From assembly GCA_946902875.1 (NCBI GenBank), contig OX336338.1, positions 9,787,971 through 9,851,970 of the forward strand: a stretch of DNA of 64,000 nucleotides, given 5' to 3'. This stretch comes from Nematopogon swammerdamellus. Lineage: Eukaryota > Arthropoda > Insecta > Lepidoptera > Adelidae. The notes under the pieces are model-generated. The model did not search any database, was not told the origin of the DNA, and worked only from the letters and a program-made list of their open reading frames with translations. The first letter of the stretch is position 1. Every line of letters starts with the position of its first letter. Shown here piece after piece: positions 11,413 to 22,744 of the stretch. The position numbers and the translations under genes were made by a program.

Positions 11413-11600
11413 CCTTACAAGTCCTCTGGCTGCTGGCGGACGACATCGCTTTGGTTTGACACGGCTCGGCTGCGGGCACGATGCAGGGCCGCCCGTACGG
11501 CGCGGCGGCATCGCGCTGCTGTGGCACCGGAACGAAGCCTTGTCGTGAAATATCTCGACCGGTACGGAACGTGTGTCGGTGACCACAGAGTCGCTTTATA
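11413..11600 (+). pseudogene. LINE endonuclease-domain scrap
   Basis: The plus strand reads ALQVLWLLADDIALV then a stop, followed by GTMQGRPYG and, after a one-frame shift, GGIALLWHRNEALS. This resembles the 'LQETWLL..DI...GRPYGG.ALLWR' segment of apurinic-type endonuclease domains at the N-terminus of CR1/Jockey-like LINE ORF2 proteins, recalled from family patterns. Only about 60 codons remain and the reading frame is broken. No RT core follows. Confidence 0.55.
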
Positions 11601-13102
11601 AAGTGGTGTACAAATATTTTGATTTTATTTGATAATATTACATGGAGTAGGTACCTGTGTATATTGGTGAGTAGGTACTCACTCCGCCGGTACACCTGTC
11701 GCTGCCATCAGGGACGGGGTGGAGAGGGGGGAGGGGGGGGGACTCGCAGATGGCAGCCGGTGCTCTCGCCGCCCTTACATCGAATGGGAAATGAAAGACT
11801 TCAAATCGGATTTGAGTGTATCCGAGAAGTTGATTCCGATCGCAGAATTCACCTCGCTCATGATAAGAAGCCGAGTGGCACATTACATCGGAACACTCAA
11901 TTTAATACCTCCGAAGTCGATTACCTACCTCTCTTCCATGGTCCCCATGACGACGCGTTTAGATTCTGACAATAGCCTGGCTGATTATTGTCTATCGTCT
12001 ATGTATTGCTGTCATCAACTATTTCTAGTTATATGTATTTATGTCCCTAGCTATATTGATGTCCTTAGATGAAATGTTATAGTATCTGCATGTACACATG
12101 GTTAAGATAAGGTAATATTTTATTAAACTTACGCATTCATATAAGAGGCTACCGACAGGGTAATCAGTACCGCAGGATTAACGCAGACCTATGAACACCT
12201 ACTACTTAATTCATACTAATGAAAATAAAACCATTTGCTCGATATTCGCGTCTCCGTTATTTTTGTTATATGCGCCTTGAGGTGATTCCATCCCGCTTTA
12301 CTAAAAATGAAACTAAATAGCTCTCTGTTTATCTCGTGGCTCCCTTGTCCCCGCTGAAATGAGGAATGAGGATTCAGCCGAGCGCTTGACATCATTATGT
12401 ATTAACAATATCTTAAGATACTCTAGGGTTAAACCGATGGCTCGATCTATAAATTCTTAAAACCGATCATTTTTGGCGGGAAAATCGTATGGACGAATCA
12501 AAATTATGATGAATTACACAAGTAACTGCTATAAAGTGAATCGAAAAAGAAACTGAAACTGATAAACGATGTACCTAGGGATTACAAAATTTTTTCTGTA
12601 AACAAACTTGTTTTTGGAGCAATAAAATCGTTTCTATGTACCTTTCTATCTGCATACATGAAGATAAATAATCGACAAACTTAAGTTTTCACACTACTTA
12701 CATCCGGCTTTGGAAAACAATTTAACATTTTACGTGTAAATTTCAACCTTATTGCTTGCTTAGAGAAGCCAAAAGGCCCAGACAGACGGACGGTCACATG
12801 GACAGACATTGCAGCGAGACTAATTACTTATACTTCCTGGTTTTACTCCGGAGCCGTAACAATATCCCGCTAATTTCCGGTCGGATTGAAAATGTGACGG
12901 ATGCGCGCCGCACACTCGCAGGTTACCGGTGGAAGGAACAACGTCACCGTATACTGCACCCTGCACCCCTCCGCTCCGCGCTGCACCGGCTCAGCGCTCC
13001 ACCCTCTCCTCAACTGTTCGTAAGACGCACAAGACCTTACACGTTGTACGAGTATTTTATTCCGAACAGACAATACAATAATAATATAATAGGAAACACA
13101 TA
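11601..13102. other. No gene seen; G-rich tract and repeat scraps
   Basis: A G-rich run at about 11720-11742 and a GC-rich stretch at 12895-13020 carry several overlapping spurious frames on both strands, as expected from composition alone. 'ccagacagacggacggtcac' near 12778 is the tail motif of family C. No gene is supported. Confidence 0.4.
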
Positions 13103-13676
13103 ATGAAGGATGGCACCATTGACATCTGCCGCGCCTGTCACCAACCTGGCGAGTCCCTTTTCCGGTTGTTTGCAGCTTGCCAGCACCGAGTATCTGCATA
13201 GACACAACCTAGTAGCCAGGATTATCCACTGAGGTGCCTTACTATAAGTACAATCCACCGCCAGTTCTCGAGAACGGTCATGTCACACTCTATTGGGACC
13301 GGTCCATTATCTATCACAGACAGGACTATTCTCGCGAACAGGCCTGATATTGTGATAGTAGACCGAGAGGCAAGGCGCGCAACACTCGTCGATATCGCCG
13401 TGCCGCACGATGGTAACCTCGTCAGTAAGGAATCAGAGAAGATGTTAAAGTATCTGGATTTACAGCACGAGGTAACCAAAATGTGGCCCGTCGACTCGAC
13501 GATCGTTGTGCCCATAGTCGTATCAGCGCATGGGCTGATATCGAAGAGCCTCGACGACCACATTAAGAGGCTCTCGCTGAGTGGTTGGGTCAAGGGCCAG
13601 ATCCAGAAGGCAGCCCTGCTCGACACTGCACGCATCGTCCGGAGGTTTCTCTCTTTGGGACCCGACCATCGGTAGC
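13103..13676 (+). pseudogene. R2/R4-like LINE, zinc-knuckle plus restriction-like endonuclease remnant
   Basis: From 13103 the plus strand reads ICRACHQPGESLFRLFAACQ, a degenerate CCHC knuckle (the His position is Arg). After a frameshift it reads YLHRHNLVARIIH, then VPYYKYNPPPVLENGHVTLY. The longest open part (13280-13675) has RPDIVIVDREARRATLVDIA at about 13340-13400: a PD pair followed 14 residues later by the Asp of VDIAVP, as in the PD-(D/E)xK-like endonuclease of R2-type elements. KYLDLQHEVTKMWPVDSTIV and TARIVRRFLSL close the C-terminus before the stop at 13673-13675. At least three frameshifts or stops lie upstream, and there is no RT domain. Assignment to the RLE class is from the motif order; the exact clade (R2, R4/Dong) is not decided. 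Confidence 0.7.
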
Positions 13677-14301
13677 CTGGGTTCGCCCCGCGGCCGCATA
13701 AGATATAATAGTAACCACATAGTTTACAGTAACTTAAAGACTCCCTTCGGCCGACATCGAAACCGATGGTTCGTAACCAGTTGAGAAGGAGGAAAAAATT
13801 ATTTTTGTACGAAACCAGTTTCGAACAAAGAATTTTTCTTCTTTCTACGAACTTATCCAGCGGTGGTACTAAAACACTGCGGGATAGCAATATCTATGTA
13901 CCTACGCTTTTAAGCGGAATTAAATACCTACTTATGTTGATGCTTGTCTCACAAGATAACCGTGTGGCGTGCACCACAGCAGCAGCGGTCGTGCAAGCGA
14001 TCGTCCGGGCGAAACAGCATTGCAATTTAACTCACAGGCATGCACATAATGTCGCTTCAGACGAGGCATCTTATAGAGCACGGGGGAAGTCTAGCTACAT
14101 TGTATGCACGCTCGTGTCCGTGCATAGGTGTTCAGAGATGCACACGTACGGCTTGTCAAACTTGCTTATTGCGCAACACTTTGAACACTTGTGCAGTTGT
14201 AGTGCATTATTATTATAGCATTTTATTAAGGGTAGGAGCACACTCGTTCTTATTTCGAAAAGAGATTATTTAGGAGAGTAAATGTGTTTATAAAAAAAAT
14301 C
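13677..14301. other. No gene seen
   Basis: The frame 13766-14218 (150 codons) contains no motif, has ordinary composition and is matched by overlapping frames. The first 100 bp may be the 3' flank of the RLE-type LINE. Confidence 0.35.
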
Positions 14302-14897
14302 TGTTAAGTGCTAGTTTTACTCGCGCACGGAGGGTTCCGTATCTAAAAAAAATCGTAACCAAGGAAATAACAACGGTAACCAAGGAAGTAACAACGGTAA
14401 CCAAGGAAGTAACAGTAACCCTGGAAACAATCAGAACCGTGGTAACAATTATGTCCACAAATGCAACATAAACAAAGTTGTCATATTTGAAAATCAAATA
14501 CGTCAATGTGAAAACTGTCATGAAAAAATAAAAAACCAAAATGAAATTGATTTCGAAAAAGTAAATATTCAAGAATATCTATCCGCTATTATCTGCCTAT
14601 CTTTTGTCTTTCAAAATGCAATGTATAAAAGCCTGTGGCGCCATCTATTATTCAATAGTGTGACTAATCTATTTTCTTGAACGTTTCTTGTATGGGGCCC
14701 CCCTTAATTTTTAACATTTTCGTATGTTTCTTATTTGTTGTTATATCCGCCATAGTAACGCATATTCTGTGAAAATTTCAACGGGTTTTATTACGGTTCA
14801 AGAGATACAGCCCTCGGACAGACGGACGAACGGACGGACGGACGGACAGACGGCGGAGGCTTAGTAATAGGCTTCCGTACGGGATACGGAAACCTAA
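14302..14897 (+). repeat. Family C repeat, copy 1 of a head-to-tail trio, with internal insert
   Basis: The head ('ttactcgcgcacggagggtt', 14317) is separated from the body by about 270 bp of unrelated sequence (next entry). The body resumes near 14630 ('gtggcgccatctattattca') and ends with 'gttcaagagatacagccctc', runs of gacggacg, and 'tacgggatacggaaacctaa'. The body matches, in reverse, the copy at 60404-61140. Confidence 0.65.
14308..14683 (+). CDS. Asn/Gly-rich open frame without Met start, inside a repeat
   Basis: A frame stays open from the stop ending at 14307 to the TGA at about 14681. Its start lies in the family C head, so no upstream Met is apparent. From about 14359 it encodes seven-residue imperfect repeats (NQGNNNG, NQGSNNG, NQGSNSN), then NPGNNQNRGNNY, then a segment with a Cys-rich hint (KCNINK...QCENCHEKIK) and acidic/Asn-rich sequence (NEIDFEKVNIQEYL). 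AT-rich codon use differs from random AT DNA in lacking stops over 100 codons. It may be a captured piece of a retroelement Gag-like protein or of a host low-complexity protein. I do not recognise it. Confidence 0.3.
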
Positions 14898-14898
14898 A

Positions 14899-15403
14899 AA
14901 AGCGGTCAAGTGCGAGTCGAACTCGCGTGGAGATGGTTTCGTACCATTCCGTTTTCCGTGAAAATTTTAAGATTCTGGATTTTCGTTTAGATTTTCCTGT
15001 AAACTATAAGAGAGGCCCTATATTCAATTTTTTTTTTCAAAATTTTATACTCCCTTATTTCGGAGATGCCAATTTTTTTGTATATTCTCTTTAATATATT
15101 TGAAACCACAAGTTTTAAAATAATAAAAATATATATTTTTATTCCTTATAGGTAACGACTCGTTTGCATAATCGTCACATGATGAACTTGAAAAAAAAAC
15201 ATTTTTAACATTCTAATTTGTTCCCCAAAATCGAAATTCGTTCATTTACTCTAAATGTTATGTCCGTGATTGGGGCATCAAACCCTATATATGTACCAAA
15301 TTTCAAAATTTTGAAAATTAACTGTGACAGACGGACAGACACGAGAGTGCTCCTACTATAAGGTAATTTTTTTTCCTCTTTTGATGTTCGGAAACCTAAA
15401 GAA
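14899..15403 (+). repeat. Family C repeat, copy 2 of the trio
   Basis: Starts 'agcggtcaagtgcgagtcga', continues 'cgcgtggagatggtttcgta' and 'ccgttttccgtgaaaatttt', and closes with 'gacagacggacagacacgag' and 'ttttgatgttcggaaacctaa'. It follows copy 1 with a one- or two-base gap. Confidence 0.75.
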
Positions 15404-15452
15404 GTAAAAAAATATAAAATTTGTAGGGTCGAAAGTGATAGAACTAGAAGAA

Positions 15453-16019
15453 AGCCTGTTAAGTGGGAACGTCGCTCACACGCAGACAGAGGGTTCCGTA
15501 GCCATTCCCTTCTTGCACGCAATGCGAGCGCGCGTGCGGTTAATTCGTGCCCCGCGCAAGTGCCTCGAACCGGCCGCTGCCCCCTCCGCGCGTCGAAACG
15601 CGCGCAGGAGGCAGCGCGCATAAGTATGATATTTTCTCTAATATAGTTTTAAGATACTTCAATTACTTTCATGCAGAAAGGACAAAATTGACCACTTTAT
15701 CATTTTTAAGTTCCACACCTCAAAGAAGTGAAAAGGAGACCTAATGGACGAACTTATGCGTCCGCCCGTCCGTTCGTCTGTCACAGGTTGGCCGTATTAA
15801 AATCTGCCCCAAAGTCAGATAATATTGTTTTGCATAAACTCTAGAAGATATGTATTTTCAAAATTTGTTAAGATTTATTGAGTTTTATGTTCCGGAGTAA
15901 TCATCTAGGACAGCTCGTGTGACAGACAGACGAACGATTAGACGGATGGATGGACCGATAGACACCTAACAGATTTTATAAGGGTCCCTGCCAGAATCGT
16001 ATGCTACGGTACCCTAAAA
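15453..16019 (+). repeat. Family C repeat, copy 3 of the trio
   Basis: Diverged head at 15453-15515 ('gacagagggttccgtagcca'), a GC-rich insert or variant segment at 15515-15620, 'aaagaagtgaaaaggagacc' near 15720, and a closing block with 'gacagacagacgaacgatta' and 'ctacggtaccctaaaatgt'. Copies 1-3 are in the same orientation. Confidence 0.6.
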
Positions 16020-16985
16020 TGTACGGAAAGCATTGTCTAACTGAAGTCTAATTTCCGACATATAATTATTTTTAATTTCTATTTTCATCTAATAGAAAGT
16101 AATAGTAGCATTACCGCAGCTGTAATCTTCGCCGTAATCTTATCACACATTTGAATTACTATGTTATGGAATTGTTTTTTTTTTATTCGGGTTGAATTCA
16201 GAAAAAATGATCATCCACTTTTTGTACTTAGTCTATTGATTCCACGAATTTGCTCCCGACGACGTTAATGTAGTGACTGCGGCAAAATATATCTACACAT
16301 TGTCCTAAAGAAATATGTTCCCTTCCCTATCTACCTGTCCCTATCTCCACCTACATTCCAAATGTTAGGTAAAAAAATACCGTAAGGGATTTATCATCTT
16401 TCCCATATAACACTTGCAAGACGGGAGCGAGAAAGGCGTCTTCCTCGGGAGGCTTATTCAGAGAGCGAAAAAGTCTTCCGATCCCTAGGGTTGGCAAAAT
16501 CTACCTGAATCAAACAAAACGAACACAAATAATTTACACCTCGACATATAAAGTTTTAGTAAAACGCCCTTCCTCCTTTAATGTACTGTACATTTGGGTC
16601 ATCGGCAGTTCAAATGAGGGTGAGTTTCTCCACATTCCTAATAATCTTTTTTTGCCTGTTGCCGCTAGATAAGGTATTTTCTTAGAACAAGAAACTTTTG
16701 AACATTATAATATACTCTTCGTGCGTGAATACGTGTTTCGTGGATTCGTGTTTGCTTAGGTACCTACTTGACCAAAGACGACATTATACTTACATAAGAT
16801 ATGACTGTGTCACACTTGTTCACAATTACTGCCAGAGCATCTAATGATCTAGATCCACGGGATAGTCTTTCTTTCTACTTCACGCATAGAGAAAACAAAT
16901 ATTTGTGTGTAAGTATTTTTGCTTTCAATAACTTTAGAATAAAATATTTCTAAGAAAGATCAATTGAAATTTTATTGAAATAGTA
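16020..16985. other. No gene seen
   Basis: AT-rich DNA without a recognisable repeat family or supported open frame. Confidence 0.35.
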
Positions 16986-16989
16986 GTAT

Positions 16990-17205
16990 AGTTACTAAGG
17001 GCAAGGCCGAAGATCGAGCTATGTTCAAGTACACAATTAATCTTCTCGAATAAAGTAACTAAGGATGTAGCCGAAGGCCGAGCATCGTTCAAGTAAACGA
17101 TATCCTCTTTATGACTGTAAGTAACTAAGGGCGAGGCCGAAGGCCGAGCTGCGTTCAGAAAGACGATAAACCTTCTTCCGCTCTTGGGCCTGGCCCTTAA
17201 TGACT
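16990..17205 (+). repeat. 68-bp tandem repeat, three diverged units
   Basis: Units contain 'gtaactaagggcgaggccga' and 'aggccgagctgcgttcag' and 'acgataaaccttctt'. The same unit forms the core of the foldback elements at 21312 and 49637. No flanking inverted end was found here, so this is an isolated core fragment. Confidence 0.7.
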
Positions 17206-18080
17206 TGCTTTCTTCAATAGAATATAATAAAGTTTACCTAAACCTTGATTCTTATAATATTTAGGGAAACTCAACACATGGCACAGTCTGTTTTGCTCGA
17301 CAGTAATAAATTCTAACTGCGCCCACGAACATCGGCAGCGGTGGTTACAAATATACCGACAACAAGTTTCTTTGTATGTTTTTAACCGACTTCCAAAAAA
17401 GGAGGAGGTTCTCAATTCGTCTGTATGTTTTTTTTATTATTTATTTTTTTTTTTTTTTATTTTTTTTTTTTTGTATGTTTGTTACGCGATTTCTCCGTCA
17501 ATTGAGGGCCGATTTAGAAAATTCTTTTTTTGTTAGTTAGGTCATACTTCCGAGGTGGTCCCATTTCAATTTTATCGAAATTGGTTGAGTGGTTTTCGAA
17601 AAATCAGCATAATACTATAGTGTGTGGTTACCTTCAGCAAAACTTGTGATGTGGTCGTATTCGGCAATTTTCAGTTTGATAAATTAGTATGGTGTGTGGT
17701 TACCTTCAGCAAAACTTTTGTGATGTGGACTTATTCAGCAATTTGCAGTCTGACACATATGGCGAATAATTCTGTACCACTTCAATCGATTTCGATTATT
17801 CGATTTCGATTATTCTTTTTTATGTAATATTACTAAAAAGAATGAATTATAAACTGTTTTAAAAAATATTAAACCGATTTCAAAAAAACAAAAAAACTAA
17901 CGAAAGAACTAAAAAGTATTAAATACCTAATATTTTGAAATTTTCTCTGTCCTGTTGAAATACATGAATCGATATTTACTAGTGATACATATTCGGACCC
18001 TTGTTTCATGAATATTCTAAATTTGAAATTTTTTATCTTTTCCGACCGGCCAGGTGCGCTTAATTTATTATGGTACGAGC

Positions 18081-18122
18081 AAAGAGTTTGTATTACGTCG
18101 GCGACGTAATTCAAACTCTTTG
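18081..18122. repeat. CAAAGAGTTTGTATT palindromic insert
   Basis: A near-perfect palindrome, 'caaagagtttgtattacgtc' followed by its complement ending 'ttcaaactctttg'. Relatives are at 41409-41446 and 46881-46935. It is inserted in the 2.15 kb unit at a position that is empty in the 44-45 kb arm. Confidence 0.7.
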
Positions 18123-18747
18123 GGTACGAGTACCATCGAACTGGTCTGATGATGGAGACAGAAGGTGGCCATAGGAACTCCTAAACTACACATGATAAAC
18201 CCATCGTGTTTGGGCTCGTTGCATTTGTCTTCACGAGCAATTTACTTTAGACCTAAGAGATTCTCAATTCGACGGTATGTTTTCTTTTTTTGGATCTTTG
18301 TTACGCGATTACTCCGTCAATTGTGGGCCGATTTTGAAAATTCTTTTTTTTTTTATTTGAAAGGGGATAACCCTGAGGTTGTTGAAGTGAAAACTTCTTT
18401 AGCGGCGCTTGGCACTTTTTAGGTGGGTAAAAAATGTATAATTCGCGACATCGCGTCAGCGTCATTTTTAAAATGAAACCTTAAGTCATTGCATTAAGGG
18501 TTAAGTTAGAGTGGCACGGGATCTGCCGGCACTCCCGGAGTGCAACTGTTCAGTAGGGTTCGGTAACACGTTTATGTCTGTCCATTCTACTAAGTTCTGC
18601 AAAATGAATGTAGGGTTCCGTAACAAATGCATGTCAGTCTTTTCTACTAAATTTTACAATTTTCAACCAAGGTCCTCCGACGGTTATTTTATAATAAAAG
18701 TAGGGTTCCGTAACACGTTTATGTCTGTCCATTCTACTAAGTTCTGC

Positions 18748-19103
18748 AACATCACCTACAACGTCCGTGATGTCAGCCCATAACACCGGGTAAACTAAGT
18801 GCCATGTCAGTGCTTCCCCCTTTGATCGTGCTGACTACACTGAACTGGTCGGAAAACACAAACTATTTACATAGCCGTTTCGACCGACGTTTAATTCAGT
18901 GCGGTGGTATCAACCCGGGCAGGTTAAAGCCTACCACCAAGTAAGATTAGGAGGGAAGGGACTTACAGTTTTACGAGGAATCCGAACCTCGGTCAGCCTC
19001 CAACGGTCAGCGGTCACCCATCCAAGTACTGACCGCACCCAGCGTTGCTTAACATTCAATAGCGACAGTTGACTGTCTGCACCACTGAGCTATCGAAGCT
19101 GAC
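18748..19103 (-). repeat. SINE family A, full length, within the 2.15 kb unit
   Basis: Minus-strand head GTCAGCTTCGATAGCTCAGT at 19103, the 5S-like block in the middle (reverse complement of 'cacccatccaagtactgacc') and the conserved tail at 18748. Copies at equivalent positions exist in both arms of the 5.1 kb inverted repeat, so the SINE was present before the unit was duplicated. Confidence 0.85.
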
Positions 19104-19266
19104 GTGGTCCTATTTTAATTGGGTCAAGATCGGATTGGAAAGCGAGGCGGAATCGCGAGGCCGAAGGCCGAGCGATTCCGCCGAGTACATTAATAGCAAA
19201 AAATTACTAAAAAAAAACTGTGAAATAAAAAAAAAGTTTAAAAAAACATAAAACCGACTTCCTAAA

Positions 19267-19531
19267 AAAAGTAAAACTAAAAAACTATTTAAAATAAAAA
19301 TATAAAAACCGCCTTCAAAAATATATGAAATAAAAACCTAAAAAAAAAAAGAACCCTAGAGTTGAAGGCGGTGCTAAAGCAAGCAAAAATGATGCATGAA
19401 AGAAAACATGAGTGGATGATAATATCCTTTGTGATTTGTGTAGCCTTTTTAGCACCGCCTTCAACTCTAGGGTTCTTTTTTTTTTAGGTTTTTATTTCAT
19501 ATATTTTTGAAGGCGGTTTTTATATTTTTTT
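19267..19531. repeat. Foldback hairpin element, about 95-bp arms
   Basis: The left arm runs through 'aaaaccgccttcaaaaatat', an A-run and 'ccctagagttgaaggcggtg'. The right arm is its inverse and ends 'tttttgaaggcggttttta'. The loop (about 19377-19447) contains 'aatgatgcatgaaagaaaac'. Equivalent elements are in both arms of the 5.1 kb inverted repeat (43670-43985 and 47940-48195), where one has a duplicated loop. Confidence 0.8.
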
Positions 19532-20080
19532 ATTTCCGATGTCATGAGAATGAAATGTAAGCATTTTCTTTCTTGTCACTCTAGTTTAAGATGCATGGAA
19601 TAGTGGAAATATTTTCATCAGAGATTTTGTTACCACCTAGTAAGAATCATTATTATTGTATTCGATGCATTTATTAAAATGTGTTATTATGAAATGTTTA
19701 CTTAATTGATAATATAAAAATGTAGTTTATCTCGCAAGAAGTAAACATTTACGCATCCTACTTCCCTAAAAGTGTGCATGGAATCCGAGTCATAAGTGTT
19801 CATGATCAGTGCACTTAAAAAATGCTACCTACACGCCTAAGGGTACGGATTGGTATGAGCAGACCATCTATGTATAGTATCCATCCACTATTGCCAGTCA
19901 AAGGCAAGCCCTTTAGCGTTCAGCCGCGATCTACTGCTATTATTACCTCATGGTTTAAGGACTTTTCTGTCGCATTTTCTGCACCGTTCTGTATGTGTGT
20001 AGGTATAGTATCTGCCTTTATGCCTGCGGGTGCCTGCGGGCAAATGGAAATCCAGTTCATACCCATTCGTATAAATAGCG
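19532..20080. other. No gene seen
   Basis: AT-rich DNA, and 'cgtataaatagcg' near 20070 is a TATA-box-like string upstream of a GC-rich block. Without an identifiable transcript downstream I do not call a promoter. Confidence 0.35.
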
Positions 20081-20114
20081 TATAAGTAATGCACGTGGAG
20101 GTAGAGAAGTTCGC

Positions 20115-20225
20115 CGCGAAAGCCTTTGGACTCGCCTTTGTGCCTCCGCCGCCGCCCCGCCCCCAGCCGCCCCGCGCCACCGCCGCGCCGCCGTCCGGGC
20201 GGCGCGGCGGTGGCCGGACCAGTTT
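20115..20225. repeat. GC-rich block with 17-bp inverted repeat
   Basis: GCCACCGCCGCGCCGCC (20176-20192) and its exact complement (20198-20214) flank 'gtccg'. The surrounding 110 bp is almost pure C/G in an AT-rich region. Frames in it on both strands are compositional. It could be part of an exon or a GC-rich repeat. Confidence 0.6.
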
Positions 20226-20239
20226 GTGCCTTGAGGTCA

Positions 20240-21100
20240 GTCGAACCGCCTACAAAAAGCACGTATTACCCTTTTGGGTTCTACAGGATACAAACCTTAT
20301 CAATTTCGCTAAAATGTCGAGTGTCCGTCTGCCTATCACGGCCTTCTAACTGGAAAACAGCTGTGTGGTGTCAAATATTACGAGTATTACACTCACATTA
20401 GGTACATTTATATACAGCCAGGGATAGCTTGGTAGTTAGAAATATATTTAGGGGAGGTTTTGGTAATTTCATTTACGTACGTAAATAAATTAAATGGAAA
20501 GTTATCATATTGTTAAGAAATTGTTTGTGCAGAATCCCCTATGCGCAAATGCAGTTCATACTTGGTCTCTTGCTTTCGCTATAGGTCGGCCAAGGAATTC
20601 GCTAATTCGGGACAGAAGAAGGTAAGTATCTATGCAATATCATTGCTACTGGATTTAAAATTAAACAGTCTTACGTAAATTAATTGAAAAAAATTAAATA
20701 AAACCAATATTCAAATACCTATGCTTTGTTTACGATTTTAGCGTGTTTGTTCAAAATGCTTTGTTTTAAAGAAATGTTTCCACAGAACGGAAAATATGGT
20801 TAGACGTTAAATAAATGTCTTTGGGTCTTTGGTTACTTTATAAAGCTATGAAACAGCGCATCGAATATTTAACACATATTAGTCCTTTATCCACCTCAAC
20901 GCGATGCGAGCGACGGCGACGCGCGACGTGACGATCCAATCTGTCAAGTTCGATTGAGTCAGACGTGTCGGTTTCGTATCCTTGACATATTCTGTCGCAC
21001 GTTGATCTAGGAGTTGAAATGGAGCTGGGCAGGCATCCACACAGAAATTGGCAGGGAACAACATGATACGTCATTGGGAACAACATTGTCTACTTTTCTT
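20240..21100. other. No gene seen
   Basis: AT-rich. GC content rises around 20890-21050, with overlapping minus-strand frames but no recognisable motif. Confidence 0.35.
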
Positions 21101-21104
21101 TACA

Positions 21105-21263
21105 GGTTTTACAGCGGCTCCGAACGGTGAAGCAGCAGGTGTAGGTATACACATTGTTTCGTCAGAAAAAACTAAATGGTACATGTCGGCCGGATTCGAA
21201 CCTCGGACCTTGGAATCAATAGTCCAAGCCAAGACCGCGCCGACCGACCGCCATTACCGCCGC
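21105..21263 (-). repeat. SINE family B, 5' fragment
   Basis: Minus-strand tRNA-like head (GGTTCGAATCCGGCCGAC region at about 21183-21200) with the adjoining body 'ccgaacggtgaagcagcagg' also seen at 36869. Truncated in the body. Confidence 0.6.
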
Positions 21264-21311
21264 TTTTCCATCAATCGAATGTAACGTGTCGTGTATCATA
21301 CTTATTGTGTA

Positions 21312-22287
21312 CTAGCTGTTTTTCGCGGCTTCGCTCGCGTGAAATTCGTATTTCAAAAAAGAAGAAAGTAAGGCCGAGGCCGTAAGCCGAGCTAGATTCA
21401 GGTAATCGATAAACCTCCTCAAATAAATTAAGCACTGACGTGGCACCAAGTTCACCCGGTGTTATGGGCTGACATCACGGATGTTGTAGGTGATGTAGCC
21501 AACCGTGTCAGTTTCCATAAAAAAAAAAAAAAAAAAGCAAATAATGGGGCGGCCGTAGGCCGATCTGCATTCTGGAACACAATACGACTTCTCGAAGAAG
21601 GTACTTTCTTTCTCGATGAATGTAAGAGTAATGTGATAATGCGTTCATAATATTGGAATAGTAATAATAATAATGGGTGGTGGTGGCCTACGTGTCTAGT
21701 ACCACCACCCATCGCTCGAAGCTCGTCTCGCGTCGTCCTGACGAGCTCCGTAGCCACGGCCGGAACCCGCCGGCGCGCTTGGGGCTTGTCTCCCGCCGTC
21801 GGCGGAATTTTACCGTTTTCTTTTTTTTTTTTTGTCTGTATTAATTTTTTATGTATTTTTTTAAATTGTATAGATAGAATTAATATAGATATGTAAATAT
21901 AATAAGAAAAATAATATTATTTTTTACGCGAAAGAAGCTCGGCCTTCGGCCTAGTCCTTAGTTACTTATTTTATTCGAGAAGTTTTATTGTTTACCTCAA
22001 CGTAGCTCGGCCTTCGGCCTCGCTCTTAGTAACTTTCTTTGATAAAGTATAAATATGGCTTAGCTAGCTCACGCAGCTCCGCCACCGTTGCCGTCATTAG
22101 TTAAATGTCTTCGTGAAGAATATCGTTTACCTGAGCACGGCCTTCCGCCGCGCCCTTAGTTACTTACTTTATTCGAAAAGGTTTATCTTCTTCCAGAATA
22201 AAGCTCGGCCTTCGGCCTCGCCCTTAGTTACTTACTTCCTTCTTTTGAAATACGAATTTTATGCGAACGAAACCGGGCAACAGCTAG
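21312..22287. mobile_element. Foldback element with inverted 68-bp tandem cores
   Basis: Ends are about 46-bp inverted repeats: CTAGCTGTT...GAAATTCGTATTTCAAAA at 21312-21357, and its complement at 22239-22287 with about 80 percent match. Inside, the left part carries 68-bp-type units in plus orientation (21363-21610) and the right part carries them inverted ('ctcggccttcggcctcgctc' at 21940-22230), giving a foldback layout. A family A SINE 3' fragment (21431-21538) sits in the left half. No transposase is visible. The layout resembles Foldback-type elements, but membership is inferred. Confidence 0.6.
21428..21538 (+). repeat. SINE family A, 3' fragment
   Basis: 'gcactgacgtggcaccaagt' through 'gatgtagccaaccgtgtcag' and an A-run of about 17. 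Near-identical to the 3' part at 3713-3830. It is 5' truncated and inserted within the foldback element. Confidence 0.75.
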
Positions 22288-22744
22288 AATATATAAAGTG
22301 ACTAACTAAGGGATAAGGTCAGGATTACGTGCTAAAGGGCGATAGCCTATCCACGTCTCACCTTGACACGGTTATTCGACTAAGTAATTGTTTTCGTACC
22401 TTATTTACTTAATCCTTAATCATGTCCATTTTGGCTAAACGTTCTGGTCGGAGCTCTTGGAGAACATCTCCAAATACTCTGCTTACTCCGATTTTGTAGT
22501 TATAAAAAATCATACGAATAAATTAAAAACTTATTCTTTCGTCTTAATTGGGTCGTAATAGTGATTTCAATAAAAATAAGTCCTTCACTCGACGCGACAA
22601 ATCCACTACTTATCCGCGACTTATGTACCTAGTTAAGTACCTAGAAATATGACAAAGATGCCACACGGGCTTGGATGACGTTATATTTTTAAAGTGACCT
22701 TTTCAAACCTAATCTAAAAACATATAATAACCTACCACGTATGT
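22288..22744. other. No gene seen
   Basis: AT-rich DNA with no supported feature. Confidence 0.35.

Larger units (their letters stand above)
17379..19531 (+). repeat. 2.15 kb composite repeat unit (copy 1)
   Basis: It begins 'ttttaaccgacttccaaaaa' with 'aggaggttctcaattcgtc'. It includes 'tgtgtggttaccttcagcaa' in two tandem copies, a CAAAGAGTTTG palindrome (18095), a second 'gagattctcaattcgac' block (18260), a run of 'tagggttccgtaac' tandem copies (18553-18750), a family A SINE (18748-19103), a GC hairpin (19150-19190) and a foldback hairpin (19297-19531). The same order recurs as both arms of the 5.1 kb inverted repeat at 43278-48401. There is no coding capacity. Confidence 0.85.

Noticed and set aside
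13222..13890. 222-codon minus-strand open frame
   Set aside because: It is the antisense of the R2/R4-like LINE remnant. The plus strand carries the recognisable knuckle and endonuclease motifs.
20838..21086. Two overlapping minus-strand frames near a GC-rich patch
   Set aside because: No motif, no splice support, and both frames are similarly open, as expected by chance.
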